Source: Pseudomonas gozinkensis
GTDB taxonomy: Bacteria; Pseudomonadota; Gammaproteobacteria; Pseudomonadales; Pseudomonadaceae
Assembly: GCF_014863585.1 (NCBI RefSeq)
Contig: NZ_CP062253.1
Span: 186,001-250,000, forward strand
Reading direction: 5' to 3'
Length of the DNA: 64,000 bases
Part shown: positions 25,301-34,427 of the stretch, piece by piece
Layout: every line of letters begins with the position of its first letter
How positions within the stretch are numbered: position 1 is the first letter of the stretch
The notes under the pieces: generated by a model
Database searches by the model: none
What the model was told of the DNA's origin: nothing
What the model saw: only the letters and a program-made list of their open reading frames with translations
Program-made: the position numbers and the translations under genes

Positions 25301-28300
25301 CGACGCGACCAACCTGATCACGCTGAACAACACCGGCATCGCCGATCTGAACGGCAACGCCGGCAGCGGGACCACCGACTCCAACAACTACGCCATCGAT
25401 ACCGTGCGCCCGACCGCAACCATCGTGGTGGCCGACAACAACCTGCGGATCGGTGAAACCTCGCTGGTGACCATCACCTTCAGTGAAGCGGTCAGCGGTT
25501 TCACCAACGCCGACCTGACGGTCGCCAACGGCACGTTGAGCGCGGTCAGCAGCAGCGACGGCGGCATCACCTGGACCGCGACGTTCACCCCTAGCGCCAG
25601 CATCACTGACACCACCAACCTGATTACCCTGGACAACACCGGCATCGTCGACCTGGCGGGCAACGCCGGCGGCGGCACCACCGATTCCAACAACTACGCG
25701 ATCGACACTCAGCGCCCGACCGCAACCATTGTGGTTGCCGACAGCAACCTTACTGCCGGTGAAACCTCGCTGGTGACCATTACCTTCAGCGAAGCGGTGA
25801 GCGGTTTCACCAACGCCGACCTGATTATTGCCAACGGTACGCTGACGGCGGTGAGCAGCAGCGACGGCGGCATCACCTGGACGGCAACGTTCACGCCGAA
25901 CCTGGGCGTCAACGACGCGACCAACCTGATTGTCCTGAACAACACCGGCATCGCCGACCTGGCGGGCAACGCCGGCAGCGGCACGACCAACTCCAACAAC
26001 TACACCATCGATACCGTGGTGCCGACCGCGACCATCATCATTGCCGACAACGCGCTGAAAATCGGCGAGTCCTCACTCGTGACCATCACCTTCAGCGAAG
26101 CCGTGACCGGTTTCACCAATGCCGACCTGACCATCGCCAACGGCACACTCAGCGCGGTCAGCAGCAGCGACGGCGGGATCACCTGGACGGCGACCTTCAC
26201 GCCGACCACCAACATCACCGACGCCACCAACCTGATCACGCTGGACAACTCCGGCGTACAGAACCTGTCGGGCAATGCCGGCAGCGGCACCACCAATTCG
26301 AACAATTATTCGATCGACACGGTGCGCCCGACTGCCAGCATTGTGGTCGCCGACACGGCGCTCGGCGTCGGCCAGACCAGTTTGGTGACCATCACGTTCA
26401 GCGAAGCGGTGACCGGTTTCACCAACGCCGACCTGACCATCGCCAACGGTACGCTGAGTGCGGTCAGTAGCAGCGACGGCGGCATTACCTGGACGGCCAC
26501 TTTCACTCCGGCGGCGGGCATCACAGATACCACCAACCTGATTACCCTGGATAACACCGGCATTTCCGATCTGGCGGGCAATGCCGGCAGCGGCACCACC
26601 GATTCCAACAACTACGCCGTCGACAGTCAGCGTCCAACGGCCACCATCGTGCTCTCCGACAGCACCCTCAGTGCCGGGGAAACCTCGCTGGTGACCATCA
26701 CCTTCAGCGAAGCCGTGACCGGTTTCGACAATTCCGACCTGAGCGTCGCCAACGGCACCCTGAGCAACGTTTCGTCGAGTGACGGCGGTATCACCTGGAC
26801 GGCAACGTTCACGCCGAACGTGGGCGTCAACGATGCGACCAACCTGATTGTCCTGAATAACACCGGCATCACCGACCTGGCCGGCAACAGCGGTACCGGC
26901 ACCACCAGCTCGCCGAACTACACCATCGACACCGTGCTGCCGACGGCGACCATTATCATTGCCGACAACTCGCTGAAAATCGGCGAAACCTCGCTGGTGA
27001 CCATCACCTTCAGCGAAGCGGTCACCGGTTTCACCAATGCCGACCTGACGATTGCCAACGGCACGCTCAGCGCGGTCAGCAGCAGCGATGGCGGCATCAC
27101 CTGGACGGCGACCTTCACGCCGACCACCAACATCACCGATGCCACCAACCTGATCACGCTGGACAACTCCGGCGTACAGAACCTGTCGGGCAATGCCGGC
27201 AGCGGCACCACCGATTCGAATAATTACTCGATCGACACCCAACGTCCGACGGCCACCATCGTGGTCGCCGACACAGCCTTGGGCGTCGGTCAGACTACGT
27301 TGGTGACCATTACCTTCAGCGAAGCGGTGACCGGTTTCACCAACGCCGACCTGACCATCGCCAACGGTGCGCTGAGTGCGGTCAGCAGCAGCGACGGCGG
27401 CATCACCTGGACCGCGACGTTCACGCCGGCGGCGGGCATCACCGACACCACCAACATCATCACGCTGGACAACACCGGCATCTCCGACCTGGCGGGCAAT
27501 GCCGGCAGCGGCACCACCGATTCCAACAACTACGCGGTCGACAGTCAGCGTCCGACGGCAACCATCGTCATGACCGACAGTGATCTGCGCCCCGGCGAAA
27601 CCGCGCTGGTGACCATCACCTTCAGCGAGGCGGTGACCGGTTTCGACAACTCCGACCTGAGCGTCGCCAACGGCACCCTGAGCAACGTTTCGTCGAGCGA
27701 CGGCGGCATCACCTGGACGGCCACCTTCACGCCGAACATCGGCGTCACCGACCTCACCAACCTGATCGTCCTGAACAACACCGGCATCACCGATCTGGCC
27801 GGCAACAGCGGCACCGGCACCACCAGTTCGGCCAACTATCAGGTGCAGACCCAGGTGCCGACCGCCACCATCGTGGTTGCCGACACTTCCCTCAAGGCCG
27901 GGGAAACCTCGCTGGTGACCATCACCTTCAACGAGGCGGTCAGCGGTTTCGACAACAGCGACCTGACCATCGCCAACGGCACCCTGAGCAACGTAAGCAG
28001 CAGCGACGGCGGTATCACCTGGACCGCGACTTTCACACCGACCAGCAACATCACCGACGCCACCAACCTGATCACCCTGAACAATGCCGGGGTGGCCAAC
28101 CTGTCGGGCAACAGTGGCGTGGGCACCACCGATTCCAACAACTTCGCCATCGACACCGCACTGCCGACCGCCACCATCGTGGTCGCCGACAATCGCTTGG
28201 GCATTGGTGAAACCACCGCCGTGACCATCACCTTCAGCGAGGCGGTGAGCGGCTTCGATCTGTCGGACATCAGCGTCGCCAACGGTACGCTGTCGAACCT

Positions 28301-29663
28301 GACCAGCAGCGACGGCGGCGTGACCTGGACCGCTACCTTCACGCCGACCGCCAACGTCAACGATCCGACCAACCTGATCCTGATCGACACCGCCGGCGTC
28401 CAGGATCTGGCCGGCAACCTTGGCGCGAGCATCGCCATCTCCAACAACTACATCCTCGATGCGACCCGGCCGACGGTGAACATCGTGGTCGCCAATCCGC
28501 ATCTGGGCATCGGCCAGAGCACCACGGTGACCTTCACCTTCAGCGAGGCGGTGAGCAATTTCGACCTGTCCGACCTGAGCGTGACCAACGGTGACTTGAG
28601 CAACCTGAGCAGCAGCGATGGCGGCAAGACCTGGACCGCGACCTTCACGCCGACCGCGAATGTCACCGATCCGAGCAACTTCATTGCGCTGGACACCAGC
28701 AACGTCACCGACCTGGCAGGCAACGCCGGCAGCACGGTGGCGGTGTCGAACAATTACACCCTCGACAGCGAACGGCCGAGCGCCACGGTGGTGATCGCCA
28801 ATCCGAACCTGGGCGTCGGCCAGACCTCGCAGGTGACCATCACCTTCAATGAAGCGGTGAGCGGTTTCGACCTGTCGGACCTGAGCGTGGCCAATGGCAC
28901 CTTGTCTAACCTCAGCAGCAGCGACGGCGGCAAGACCTGGACCGCGACCCTGACGCCGAATGCCAACGTCAACAGCGCCAGCAATGCGATCAGCGTCAAC
29001 ACGGCCGGGGTCAGCGACCTGTCGGGTAACAGCGGCAGCGGCGTCAGCAGCTCCGGTAATTATGTGATCAACACAGTGCCACCGGTTGTGCCTCCGGTGA
29101 CACCGACTTCACCGCTGATCGTGGTGACGCCGGATCCGGAATTCCGCAGCAGCGATCCGGTCGCGCCGCCACCGGCGCCGAACGTTCCGCTGCAACCGAT
29201 CGTCTTCACGCCGCCCACCGGCGACCTCGGTTCACCGCTGACCTTCGCACCGTTGTTCGAGCAACGGGTGATCGGCAACGGCATCCGTCCGCTGGGGGAT
29301 ATTTTCATCAACCACGGTGCGCTGAGCCCGAGCTTCATTGCCCAGGTCTTCAGCAGCAGCGACAACCTGGGTGACGGTACCGGCCACGGTTTCCTCGGGT
29401 TTGGCGGCGGCGATGGCGGGGTGTTCGGCAGCAGCACGCTGTCGAGCCTGTTCAATCAGGACAGCAGCGCCGAACGCGACTCGCTGAACGCCTTCGACCG
29501 TCATTCAATCAAGGGCGGCGATATTTCCCAGGGCCTGCGCGGGGTGTTCGGTGCGCCGACCCTGGGCCAGCAACTGCAACAGATCAAGGACAGCGAACAA
29601 AACCGGGTCGACAACCTGGCGGCGGCGCTGCAACAGGTCGGCATCAGCGAAATGCCGGCCTGA
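22353..29663 (+). CDS. Giant DUF4347 / LEPR-XLL secreted protein with 16 Ig-like repeats
   Basis: Predicted secreted or surface protein of about 2436 residues. The N-terminus carries the LEPRMLFDGA motif (about 25-34) found in many giant exported proteins, then a DUF4347 domain (about 87-247, with IIAHGNAGDLWLG and ILIYGCYTAEG). A beta-helix-like stretch (TWTATNNANTGVGSLRAAL) and a very Gly-rich region (about 343-590) follow. Sixteen Ig-like (Big-type) repeats of 101-103 residues run from about 611 to 2241, then a Pro-rich linker and a distinct 195-residue C-terminus. There is no classical signal peptide and no RTX nonapeptide. ATG 22353 has GGGTGAG upstream; GTG 22344 is an alternative. A TolC-like gene follows 48 bases later. 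Confidence 0.92.
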   Translation: MWWSKQKSRVTEGQRTLAAPLIMSLEPRMLFDGAVAATVADTAAQADSHATADAAKAPAADHPSASKDTHGQADATPAASPVAVPGQSVVFVDSRVKDADSLLKGVAPGTQVVKLDAGKDGLQQIADYLDQHQGVSSVQIIAHGNAGDLWLGDSYLSADNVAQRSAILAEIGKDMNAGGDILIYGCYTAEGDRGLSFVDSLAQLTGRDVAASNNRTGVGGDWDLEIATGTIESANVLSTKAMSEYQWGLATWTATNNANTGVGSLRAALASAQNGDIVTFSSGMTVQLTSELLINKNITVDGDLNNDGVADVTLDGQYRTRVVEITSGSTVTLDGLVITRGLVSGNGGNGGYGATGAMGGGIFNAGILTLNNVSVTGNAAAGGGGGGGVTGANYGGGGGGGGGLGGQGGGHGGTAGPGTGTLGGQAGSGGVGGYGGGYDATHMGGRGGSTTGGAGGVGVSYYSNGGNGGTASNGTISIGGGGGGSGWDKVGGVGGNAAGGIYNASTGTLKIVGTSVISNNIGAGGGGGGGSGQGSNNLNGGDGGRGVGAIWNQGGTVLITAANFSAISGNAAGSGSGGAELGGGVTGSVPLAFAAIYNNGGTLNTAYVEPPTATIVMSDTALKIGETSLVTITFSRAVTGFTNADLTIANGTLTSVSSSDGGLTWTATFTPTNNITDSTNLITLDNTGVTAISDGVAGVGTTSSVNYAIDTARPTVTIVMSDTALKIGDTSLVTFTFSEAVTGFTNADLTIANGTLSAVSSSDGGITWTGTFTPTASVTDTTNLISLDNTGIADLAGNAGSGTTDSANYVIDTVRPTATIVVADSNLAVGETSLVTITFSEAVSGFTTADLTVANGTLTGLSSSDGGITWTVTLTPTSNITDTTNLITLDNTGVVDLAGNAGSGTTNSNNYAIDTARPTATIVVADNNLRIGETSLVTITFSEAVTGFTNADLTIANGTLSAVSSSDGGITWTATFTPTASITDATNLITLNNTGIADLNGNAGSGTTDSNNYAIDTVRPTATIVVADNNLRIGETSLVTITFSEAVSGFTNADLTVANGTLSAVSSSDGGITWTATFTPSASITDTTNLITLDNTGIVDLAGNAGGGTTDSNNYAIDTQRPTATIVVADSNLTAGETSLVTITFSEAVSGFTNADLIIANGTLTAVSSSDGGITWTATFTPNLGVNDATNLIVLNNTGIADLAGNAGSGTTNSNNYTIDTVVPTATIIIADNALKIGESSLVTITFSEAVTGFTNADLTIANGTLSAVSSSDGGITWTATFTPTTNITDATNLITLDNSGVQNLSGNAGSGTTNSNNYSIDTVRPTASIVVADTALGVGQTSLVTITFSEAVTGFTNADLTIANGTLSAVSSSDGGITWTATFTPAAGITDTTNLITLDNTGISDLAGNAGSGTTDSNNYAVDSQRPTATIVLSDSTLSAGETSLVTITFSEAVTGFDNSDLSVANGTLSNVSSSDGGITWTATFTPNVGVNDATNLIVLNNTGITDLAGNSGTGTTSSPNYTIDTVLPTATIIIADNSLKIGETSLVTITFSEAVTGFTNADLTIANGTLSAVSSSDGGITWTATFTPTTNITDATNLITLDNSGVQNLSGNAGSGTTDSNNYSIDTQRPTATIVVADTALGVGQTTLVTITFSEAVTGFTNADLTIANGALSAVSSSDGGITWTATFTPAAGITDTTNIITLDNTGISDLAGNAGSGTTDSNNYAVDSQRPTATIVMTDSDLRPGETALVTITFSEAVTGFDNSDLSVANGTLSNVSSSDGGITWTATFTPNIGVTDLTNLIVLNNTGITDLAGNSGTGTTSSANYQVQTQVPTATIVVADTSLKAGETSLVTITFNEAVSGFDNSDLTIANGTLSNVSSSDGGITWTATFTPTSNITDATNLITLNNAGVANLSGNSGVGTTDSNNFAIDTALPTATIVVADNRLGIGETTAVTITFSEAVSGFDLSDISVANGTLSNLTSSDGGVTWTATFTPTANVNDPTNLILIDTAGVQDLAGNLGASIAISNNYILDATRPTVNIVVANPHLGIGQSTTVTFTFSEAVSNFDLSDLSVTNGDLSNLSSSDGGKTWTATFTPTANVTDPSNFIALDTSNVTDLAGNAGSTVAVSNNYTLDSERPSATVVIANPNLGVGQTSQVTITFNEAVSGFDLSDLSVANGTLSNLSSSDGGKTWTATLTPNANVNSASNAISVNTAGVSDLSGNSGSGVSSSGNYVINTVPPVVPPVTPTSPLIVVTPDPEFRSSDPVAPPPAPNVPLQPIVFTPPTGDLGSPLTFAPLFEQRVIGNGIRPLGDIFINHGALSPSFIAQVFSSSDNLGDGTGHGFLGFGGGDGGVFGSSTLSSLFNQDSSAERDSLNAFDRHSIKGGDISQGLRGVFGAPTLGQQLQQIKDSEQNRVDNLAAALQQVGISEMPA
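24180..29080 (+). repeat. Sixteen tandem 306-base coding repeats
   Basis: Each unit encodes an Ig-like domain starting PTATIVVAD and passing through SLVTITFSEAV, SSSDGGITWTATFTP and NTGIADLAGN. Spacing is exactly 306 bases for most units (for example 26022 to 26940 is 3 x 306) and 309 for the first. Units 7-8-9 and 10-11-12 are nearly identical as a three-unit block, so the array grew at least once by duplicating 918 bases. Units 14-16 are the most diverged. Confidence 0.93.
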
Positions 29664-29711
29664 CAACACACAACAACTCACATATGTGCGGGACCTAGGG
29701 GCGATCCAGGG

Positions 29712-31226
29712 ATGAAGAAAAGTCAGAAGTTGTTCGGCGCCAGCCTGCTGGCGCTGGCGATCAGCGGATGTGCAGTCACCAGTGAACCGATCGAACGCAG
29801 TGTCAGCGAGCAACGGGCCCGGGCCGACCTGCAGAACATGTACAAGGGCCAGGAACCGCTGAGCGGTCCGCTGACCCTGCACCAGGCCATGGCCCGCGCG
29901 GTGAAATACAACCTCGAAGGCCGCTTGAAAATCATGGAGGAAGCGCTGGCCAAGCGGCAGCTCGACCTCGCCAGTTTCGACATGCTGCCGCGCATGGCGC
30001 TGGACGCCGGTTACGTTGGACGCAACAACGTCAGCGCCTCCAGCAGCCAGAGTGTGCGCACCGGCACCCAGTCCCTGGAACCGTCGACCTCCCAGGACCG
30101 CGACCGCGACGTCGCCGACCTGACCATGGTCTGGAACGTCCTCGATTTCGGCGTCAGCTACATCAGCGCCAAGCAGCAGGGCGACCAGCGTCTGATCGTT
30201 CAGGAACGCCGGCGCAAGGTGATCAACACCATCGTTCAGGACGTGCGCTCGGCCTATTGGCGGGCGATGGCCGCCGAGCGCCTGCTCAAGCAGATCGACA
30301 GCCTGATGGCGCGGGTCGACACCGCCCGCCGCAACAGCGAAAGCATGAGCGAACAGCGCATCGGCGATCCGGTGCAGTCCCTCGGCTACCAGCGTTCGCT
30401 GATCGAAGCGACCCGGCAACTGGAAGAACAGCGCCGTGCGCTGTCGCTGGCGAAAACCGAACTGGCGACCCTGATCAACCTGCCGCTGGGCACTAACCTG
30501 ACTCTGGCCACCGACGACGGCTACCAGATCCCGGAACTCAAGGTCGACCTGACCAAGCTCGAACAGGAAGCACTGACCAGCCGCCCGGAACTGCGCGAGC
30601 AGGATTACCAGACCCGGATCAGCGCCGCCGAAACCCGCAAGGCCATGCTGCGTCTGCTGCCAGGTCTGGAGTTCTCCGCCGGCGGGCATTACGACAGCAA
30701 CTCGTTCCTGGTCGAACAGGGTTGGGCCGACTATGGCGTCAAAGTCACCTGGAACCTGTTCAACGTGATCTCCGCCCCGGCGGCCATCGACGTGGCCAAG
30801 GCCGGTGAAGAAGTCGCAGCCGCCCGCCGTCAGGCAATGTCGATTGCGGTGCTGGCGCAGCTCTACGTGGCCAACGCCAACTATCAGGAGGCGCTGCGCC
30901 AGTTCAAGACCAACCAGCAGCTCTCGGACATAGACGGGCAAATCGTCGGTCAGTTGCGCAACCGTCGTCAGGCCGACGGCATTGGTGAGCTGGACCTGAT
31001 CCAGGGCGAGCTCAACACTTTGCAGGCCGACTTGCGGCGCGACCTGTCCTATGCCGATCTGCGCAATGCCTATGGCCAGATCTTCGCCAGCGCCGGTCTC
31101 GATCCGCTGCCGGATCAGGTGCAGTCGACCGAAGTCCAGTCGATCGCAACTGCGCTGGCCAACCGCGAATCGGCGTGGGCCTCGGGGGATATTTCGGTGC
31201 CGGTGGCCCATGCCTCCGCGCAGTGA
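29712..31226 (+). CDS. TolC-family outer-membrane channel lipoprotein
   Basis: Outer-membrane export channel of 504 residues with lipoprotein signal MKKSQKLFGASLLALAISG and lipidated Cys 20 (ISGC). Two TolC-like OEP repeats with long amphipathic helices are visible (LTLHQAMARAVKYNLEGRLKIMEEALAKRQLDLASF, and the second half from about 270 to 450). It follows the giant protein gene by 48 bases and is followed by the hydroxylase gene with 3 bases between. No ABC transporter gene is nearby; the only unpaired adaptors in the window are those at 7.8-12 kb. I infer it is the outer-membrane exit for the giant protein. Confidence 0.9.
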   Translation: MKKSQKLFGASLLALAISGCAVTSEPIERSVSEQRARADLQNMYKGQEPLSGPLTLHQAMARAVKYNLEGRLKIMEEALAKRQLDLASFDMLPRMALDAGYVGRNNVSASSSQSVRTGTQSLEPSTSQDRDRDVADLTMVWNVLDFGVSYISAKQQGDQRLIVQERRRKVINTIVQDVRSAYWRAMAAERLLKQIDSLMARVDTARRNSESMSEQRIGDPVQSLGYQRSLIEATRQLEEQRRALSLAKTELATLINLPLGTNLTLATDDGYQIPELKVDLTKLEQEALTSRPELREQDYQTRISAAETRKAMLRLLPGLEFSAGGHYDSNSFLVEQGWADYGVKVTWNLFNVISAPAAIDVAKAGEEVAAARRQAMSIAVLAQLYVANANYQEALRQFKTNQQLSDIDGQIVGQLRNRRQADGIGELDLIQGELNTLQADLRRDLSYADLRNAYGQIFASAGLDPLPDQVQSTEVQSIATALANRESAWASGDISVPVAHASAQ

Positions 31227-31229
31227 ACG

Positions 31230-32015
31230 ATGAGCCGGCCGGCGTATTCACGCCTGCCGGTCAATGTGGATCTGCCGTTGCTGTTGCAGGCGCTGGCGGC
31301 GATTGAAGATGCTGCCTGGCGGGAGCATTTCAATACCGCCTATTTCGCTGGCGACTGGAGCGGCGTCGCGCTGATTTCTGCCGCCGACGCGCTGACTGAG
31401 TTGTCCCCCGGTAGTGCCGAACCCTTACAGCGTGCCCCTTGGCTGAATGACCGTCGCTGGCAGCAGGCCCTGCGGGATCTGCCGCTGGAAATCGTCAGTG
31501 CGCGGTTGTTGCGACTGGGGCCGGGCGGGCAGATCCATGAGCATCGTGACTACGATCTAGAGGGGCCGGATGCCGATCTGCGCCTGCACATTCCACTGCT
31601 CAGTCCGCCTGCCGTGGACTTCTGGCTCGACGGCCAGCGGATGCCGATGACGGCGGGGGAATGCTGGTTTCTCGATCTCGCCCGGCCGCATCGGGTCGAC
31701 AATCGCGACAGCACGGCGCGGGTTCATCTGGTGCTCGATTGCCGTCCCGCGCCCTGGCTGGAGCAGATGATTGTTGAGGGTTGGCCGAGCACTCCGCTGC
31801 CTGATGGCGAAGACACAGCGCTGCAGCGATTTCAGCGATTACTCGTCAATGATCCGAAGCTGTCAGCGTCGCTGCAGGCATTGCACGACCCCGAAGCATT
31901 CACTGTCCAGACGCTGGCGTTGGCCGCTGAACGCGGCCTGCACTTTTCCCGTGAAGAACTGCTGGCAGCGATGCGCAACGGCCGCCGGTCATGGAACGAA
32001 CAATGGCGCCTGTGA
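31230..32015 (+). CDS. Aspartyl/asparaginyl beta-hydroxylase-like 2-oxoglutarate dioxygenase
   Basis: Predicted Fe(II)/2-oxoglutarate enzyme of 261 residues. The first iron ligands are in GGQIHEHRDYDL, the second His is in ARPHRVDN, and the Arg that binds 2-oxoglutarate is likely in STARVHLVLD; the cupin-like core is residues 85-170. The last 80 residues are a helical extension. In other organisms this family hydroxylates Asp or Asn in secreted or peptide substrates. It begins 3 bases after the TolC-like gene and overlaps the next gene by 25 bases, so it belongs to the same operon. The Asp/Asn-rich repeats of the giant protein are an obvious possible target. Confidence 0.85.
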   Translation: MSRPAYSRLPVNVDLPLLLQALAAIEDAAWREHFNTAYFAGDWSGVALISAADALTELSPGSAEPLQRAPWLNDRRWQQALRDLPLEIVSARLLRLGPGGQIHEHRDYDLEGPDADLRLHIPLLSPPAVDFWLDGQRMPMTAGECWFLDLARPHRVDNRDSTARVHLVLDCRPAPWLEQMIVEGWPSTPLPDGEDTALQRFQRLLVNDPKLSASLQALHDPEAFTVQTLALAAERGLHFSREELLAAMRNGRRSWNEQWRL

Positions 32016-32977
32016 ATTTCGACGGCTGGTTGCCGATTCGCGTCTGGAAAACCGCCGGGCAATGGCAGGTCGATTGGTGCTGGTTTGGTGACACGCCGCT
32101 GCATCAGCCGTTCTTTCGTGACGCCGTCGAAGATGCGTTGCGCCTGCCGTTCAATCAGGCGTTCCGCCGGCAAACACCCTTGTCGGCGCTCATGGACTGG
32201 CAGGCGCTCAGTCCGGGTCTGCCGCCGAGCGCCTTCATCCTGCACGCCTCGCGTTGCGGTTCGACGCTGGTCAGCCAGATGCTCGCCCGGCTCGACGATC
32301 ACATCGTGGTCTCGGAGCCACCGCCCCTTGATGCCCTGCTGCGCAGCGATCTGTCGGACGATGAACGCCGCGCAGCCATCGCCGGATTGCTTTCGGCGTA
32401 CGGTCAGCGGCGGCGCGGTACGGAGCAGCGATTGGTGATCAAACTCGACGCCTGGAACATCGGCGAATGGCCGCTGCTGCGCGAGTGTTTTCCCGATACG
32501 CCGTGGCTGTTTGTCTACCGCGACCCGCTGGAAATTGCCGTCTCGCACTTGCGCCGCCCCGGCCTGCACATGGTGCCGGGTGCGCTCGGCGATTGTGTGC
32601 TGGACGATGATTTGCCGTTCGAGGGTCGCGAGGATTTCATCGCCCGGCGGCTGGGGCGTCTGCTGGAGGCCGGGTGGGTGCATTGCCGTGATTCCGGCGG
32701 GCTGGCGCTCAATTACAGTGAGTTGCCCAACGCGATGACGGGGCGACTGGCGTGGTTTTTCCGGCTGAGTGCCACGCAAAGTGAACAGGCGTTGACGGCA
32801 ACGGCGCAGCACGCGAAGCAGCCGTCACAACCCTTTGTCGTCGATGGCGAACACAAGCGCCGCGAGGCATCGGCGTTGTTGCAGACGCGGGTCGAGCATT
32901 GCGCCCGCGCCCCTTACGCCGCGCTGGAACGCTTGCGCGCACTCACGATTTCGCCGACAGATCCGCCATCCCCTTGA
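31991..32977 (+). CDS. Second sulfotransferase-like protein
   Basis: Protein of 328 residues. The phosphosulfate-binding loop is [17 protein letters not shown] (about 78-94) and the 3'-phosphate site is [18 protein letters not shown]. An N-terminal 70-residue domain ([25 protein letters not shown]) is unassigned. It overlaps the hydroxylase gene by 25 bases; ATG 32003 is an alternative start. The 3' end overlaps the convergent slipin gene by 35 bases. A second sulfotransferase in one short locus suggests two acceptors or two steps. Confidence 0.82.
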   Translation: MERTMAPVNFDGWLPIRVWKTAGQWQVDWCWFGDTPLHQPFFRDAVEDALRLPFNQAFRRQTPLSALMDWQALSPGLPPSAFILHASRCGSTLVSQMLARLDDHIVVSEPPPLDALLRSDLSDDERRAAIAGLLSAYGQRRRGTEQRLVIKLDAWNIGEWPLLRECFPDTPWLFVYRDPLEIAVSHLRRPGLHMVPGALGDCVLDDDLPFEGREDFIARRLGRLLEAGWVHCRDSGGLALNYSELPNAMTGRLAWFFRLSATQSEQALTATAQHAKQPSQPFVVDGEHKRREASALLQTRVEHCARAPYAALERLRALTISPTDPPSP

Positions 32978-33707
32978 GCAGTTCGATCGGCAGCGGAAAC
33001 ACGATGGTCGAGCTCTTGTCGCCGGCAATCGAACTCAAGGTCTGCATGTAGCGCAGCTGCATGGCGCCGGGCTGGCGGCCGAGCATTTCGGCGGCCTGCA
33101 TGAGTTTTTCCGAGGCCTGCAATTCGCCTTCGGCGTGGATCACCTTGGCTCGCCGTTCCCGCTCGGCTTCGGCCTGCTTGGCAATGGCGCGCACCATCGA
33201 TTCGTTGAGATCGACGTGCTTGATCTCGACATTGGCGACCTTGATCCCCCAGGCGTCGGTCTGGGCGTCGAGCACTTGCTGGATGTCGATGTTCAGGCGT
33301 TCGCGCTCGGCCAGCAGTTCGTCCAGCTCATGTTTGCCGAGTACTGCGCGCAGGGTGGTCTGGGCCAGTTGGCTGGTGGCCATGAGGAAATCTTCGACCT
33401 GGATGATCGCTTTCTGTGGGTCGAGCACGCGAAAGTACAACACCGCGTTGACCTTCACCGACACGTTGTCGCGGGTGATCACGTCTTGCGCCGGCACGTC
33501 GAGGACGATGGTGCGCAGATCAACCCGGACCATTTGCTGCACCACCGGAATCAGCAGGATCAGCCCCGGGCCCTTGACCTGCCAGAAGCGTCCGAGCTGG
33601 AACACCACGCCGCGTTCGTATTCGCGCAGGATGCGGAACGTCGAGCCGGCCAGGGCGATCAGCAACAGCAGCAGCGCGACAAAACCGATTTGCAGACCCA
33701 TGATCAC
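32943..33707 (-). CDS. Slipin / SPFH-domain membrane protein
   Basis: Stomatin-like protein of 254 residues with an N-terminal membrane anchor (about 3-22) and an SPFH domain ([52 protein letters not shown]), then a coiled-coil tail ending with [11 protein letters not shown]. It is translated right after NfeD (4-base overlap), the standard pairing. The pair is thought to organise membrane microdomains and membrane-protein quality control. Its 3' end overlaps the sulfotransferase gene of the opposite strand. Confidence 0.93.
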   Translation of the reverse strand: MIMGLQIGFVALLLLLIALAGSTFRILREYERGVVFQLGRFWQVKGPGLILLIPVVQQMVRVDLRTIVLDVPAQDVITRDNVSVKVNAVLYFRVLDPQKAIIQVEDFLMATSQLAQTTLRAVLGKHELDELLAERERLNIDIQQVLDAQTDAWGIKVANVEIKHVDLNESMVRAIAKQAEAERERRAKVIHAEGELQASEKLMQAAEMLGRQPGAMQLRYMQTLSSIAGDKSSTIVFPLPIELLKGMADLSAKS

Positions 33708-34231
33708 TCTCCGAGCGGTGCCGCGTCAGTCGCGGCCACTTGCAGCAACAGGCCCTTGCGCCCGACCACGCGCACCGGTTGCCCGGTGTGCAGCGGCGTG
33801 GCGCTCAGCACCTGCCAGCGTTCTCCTTGTAATTGCACCCAGCCGTTGCGGCTGTCTTCCGGTTGCACCACCGTCACCGCCGTGACACTGCCGAGCAGGC
33901 CGGCATCGCCGCTGACCGGGTGGCGCGGTCGGGTTTTCAGGGCACGGATCAGCAGTGCAATCAGCAACAGGGCACTGATCAACCCCAAGCCGATCATCAT
34001 CGGCACCGGCAGTTCGGCGTTGCTCAGGATCAGTGCGCCGATCACAAACATGACGATGCCGCCCAAACCGATCAACCCGTAGTTGGGCAGCGCGGCTTCG
34101 GCGATCAGAAACGTGATGCCCAGGGTGATCAGCCACAGACCGACCGGACTGACGGCAGTAAACGGGGTGTCCGCCGCAACCACCGATCCACTCAGCAGCA
34201 ACAGGGCAAGCGCACAGCAACGGATGTTCAC
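33704..34231 (-). CDS. NfeD-family membrane protein, short form
   Basis: Protein of 175 residues with a signal peptide-like N-terminus ([17 protein letters not shown]), three to four transmembrane segments (35-110) and a C-terminal OB-fold domain ([34 protein letters not shown]). It lacks the ClpP-like protease domain of long NfeD proteins. The GTG at 34231 has GGAGGG 4-5 bases ahead; a GTG at 34243 is in frame but lacks such a site. Partner of the slipin encoded next. Confidence 0.88.
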   Translation of the reverse strand: MNIRCCALALLLLSGSVVAADTPFTAVSPVGLWLITLGITFLIAEAALPNYGLIGLGGIVMFVIGALILSNAELPVPMMIGLGLISALLLIALLIRALKTRPRHPVSGDAGLLGSVTAVTVVQPEDSRNGWVQLQGERWQVLSATPLHTGQPVRVVGRKGLLLQVAATDAAPLGE

Positions 34232-34427
34232 GTGACCCTCCACGAGAGTCAGGGGTTGTTCTTACAGTCTAGTTGAGGCTGCGGCTGGATGATTTTTGAT
34301 CAATTTGCCTGTCTCGCCAGTGGGCGGATTTCCCGGTGTTCGTGGCTCGCCGGACTAGACTTTCAAGGACAGCCACAGCGTTTCATTACCGTCCGCCGCG
34401 CAGCGTCGGCGGGCACCGAGGTGCATC

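Noticed and set aside
26073..28502. Open frame of 809 codons on the minus strand with apparent repeats
   Set aside because: The repetition only mirrors the 306-base repeats of the giant gene on the plus strand.
22353..29663. RTX adhesin with LapBCE-type ABC secretion
   Set aside because: No nonapeptide Ca-binding repeats, no ABC transporter with a peptidase-like domain and no LapG/LapD genes are seen nearby.
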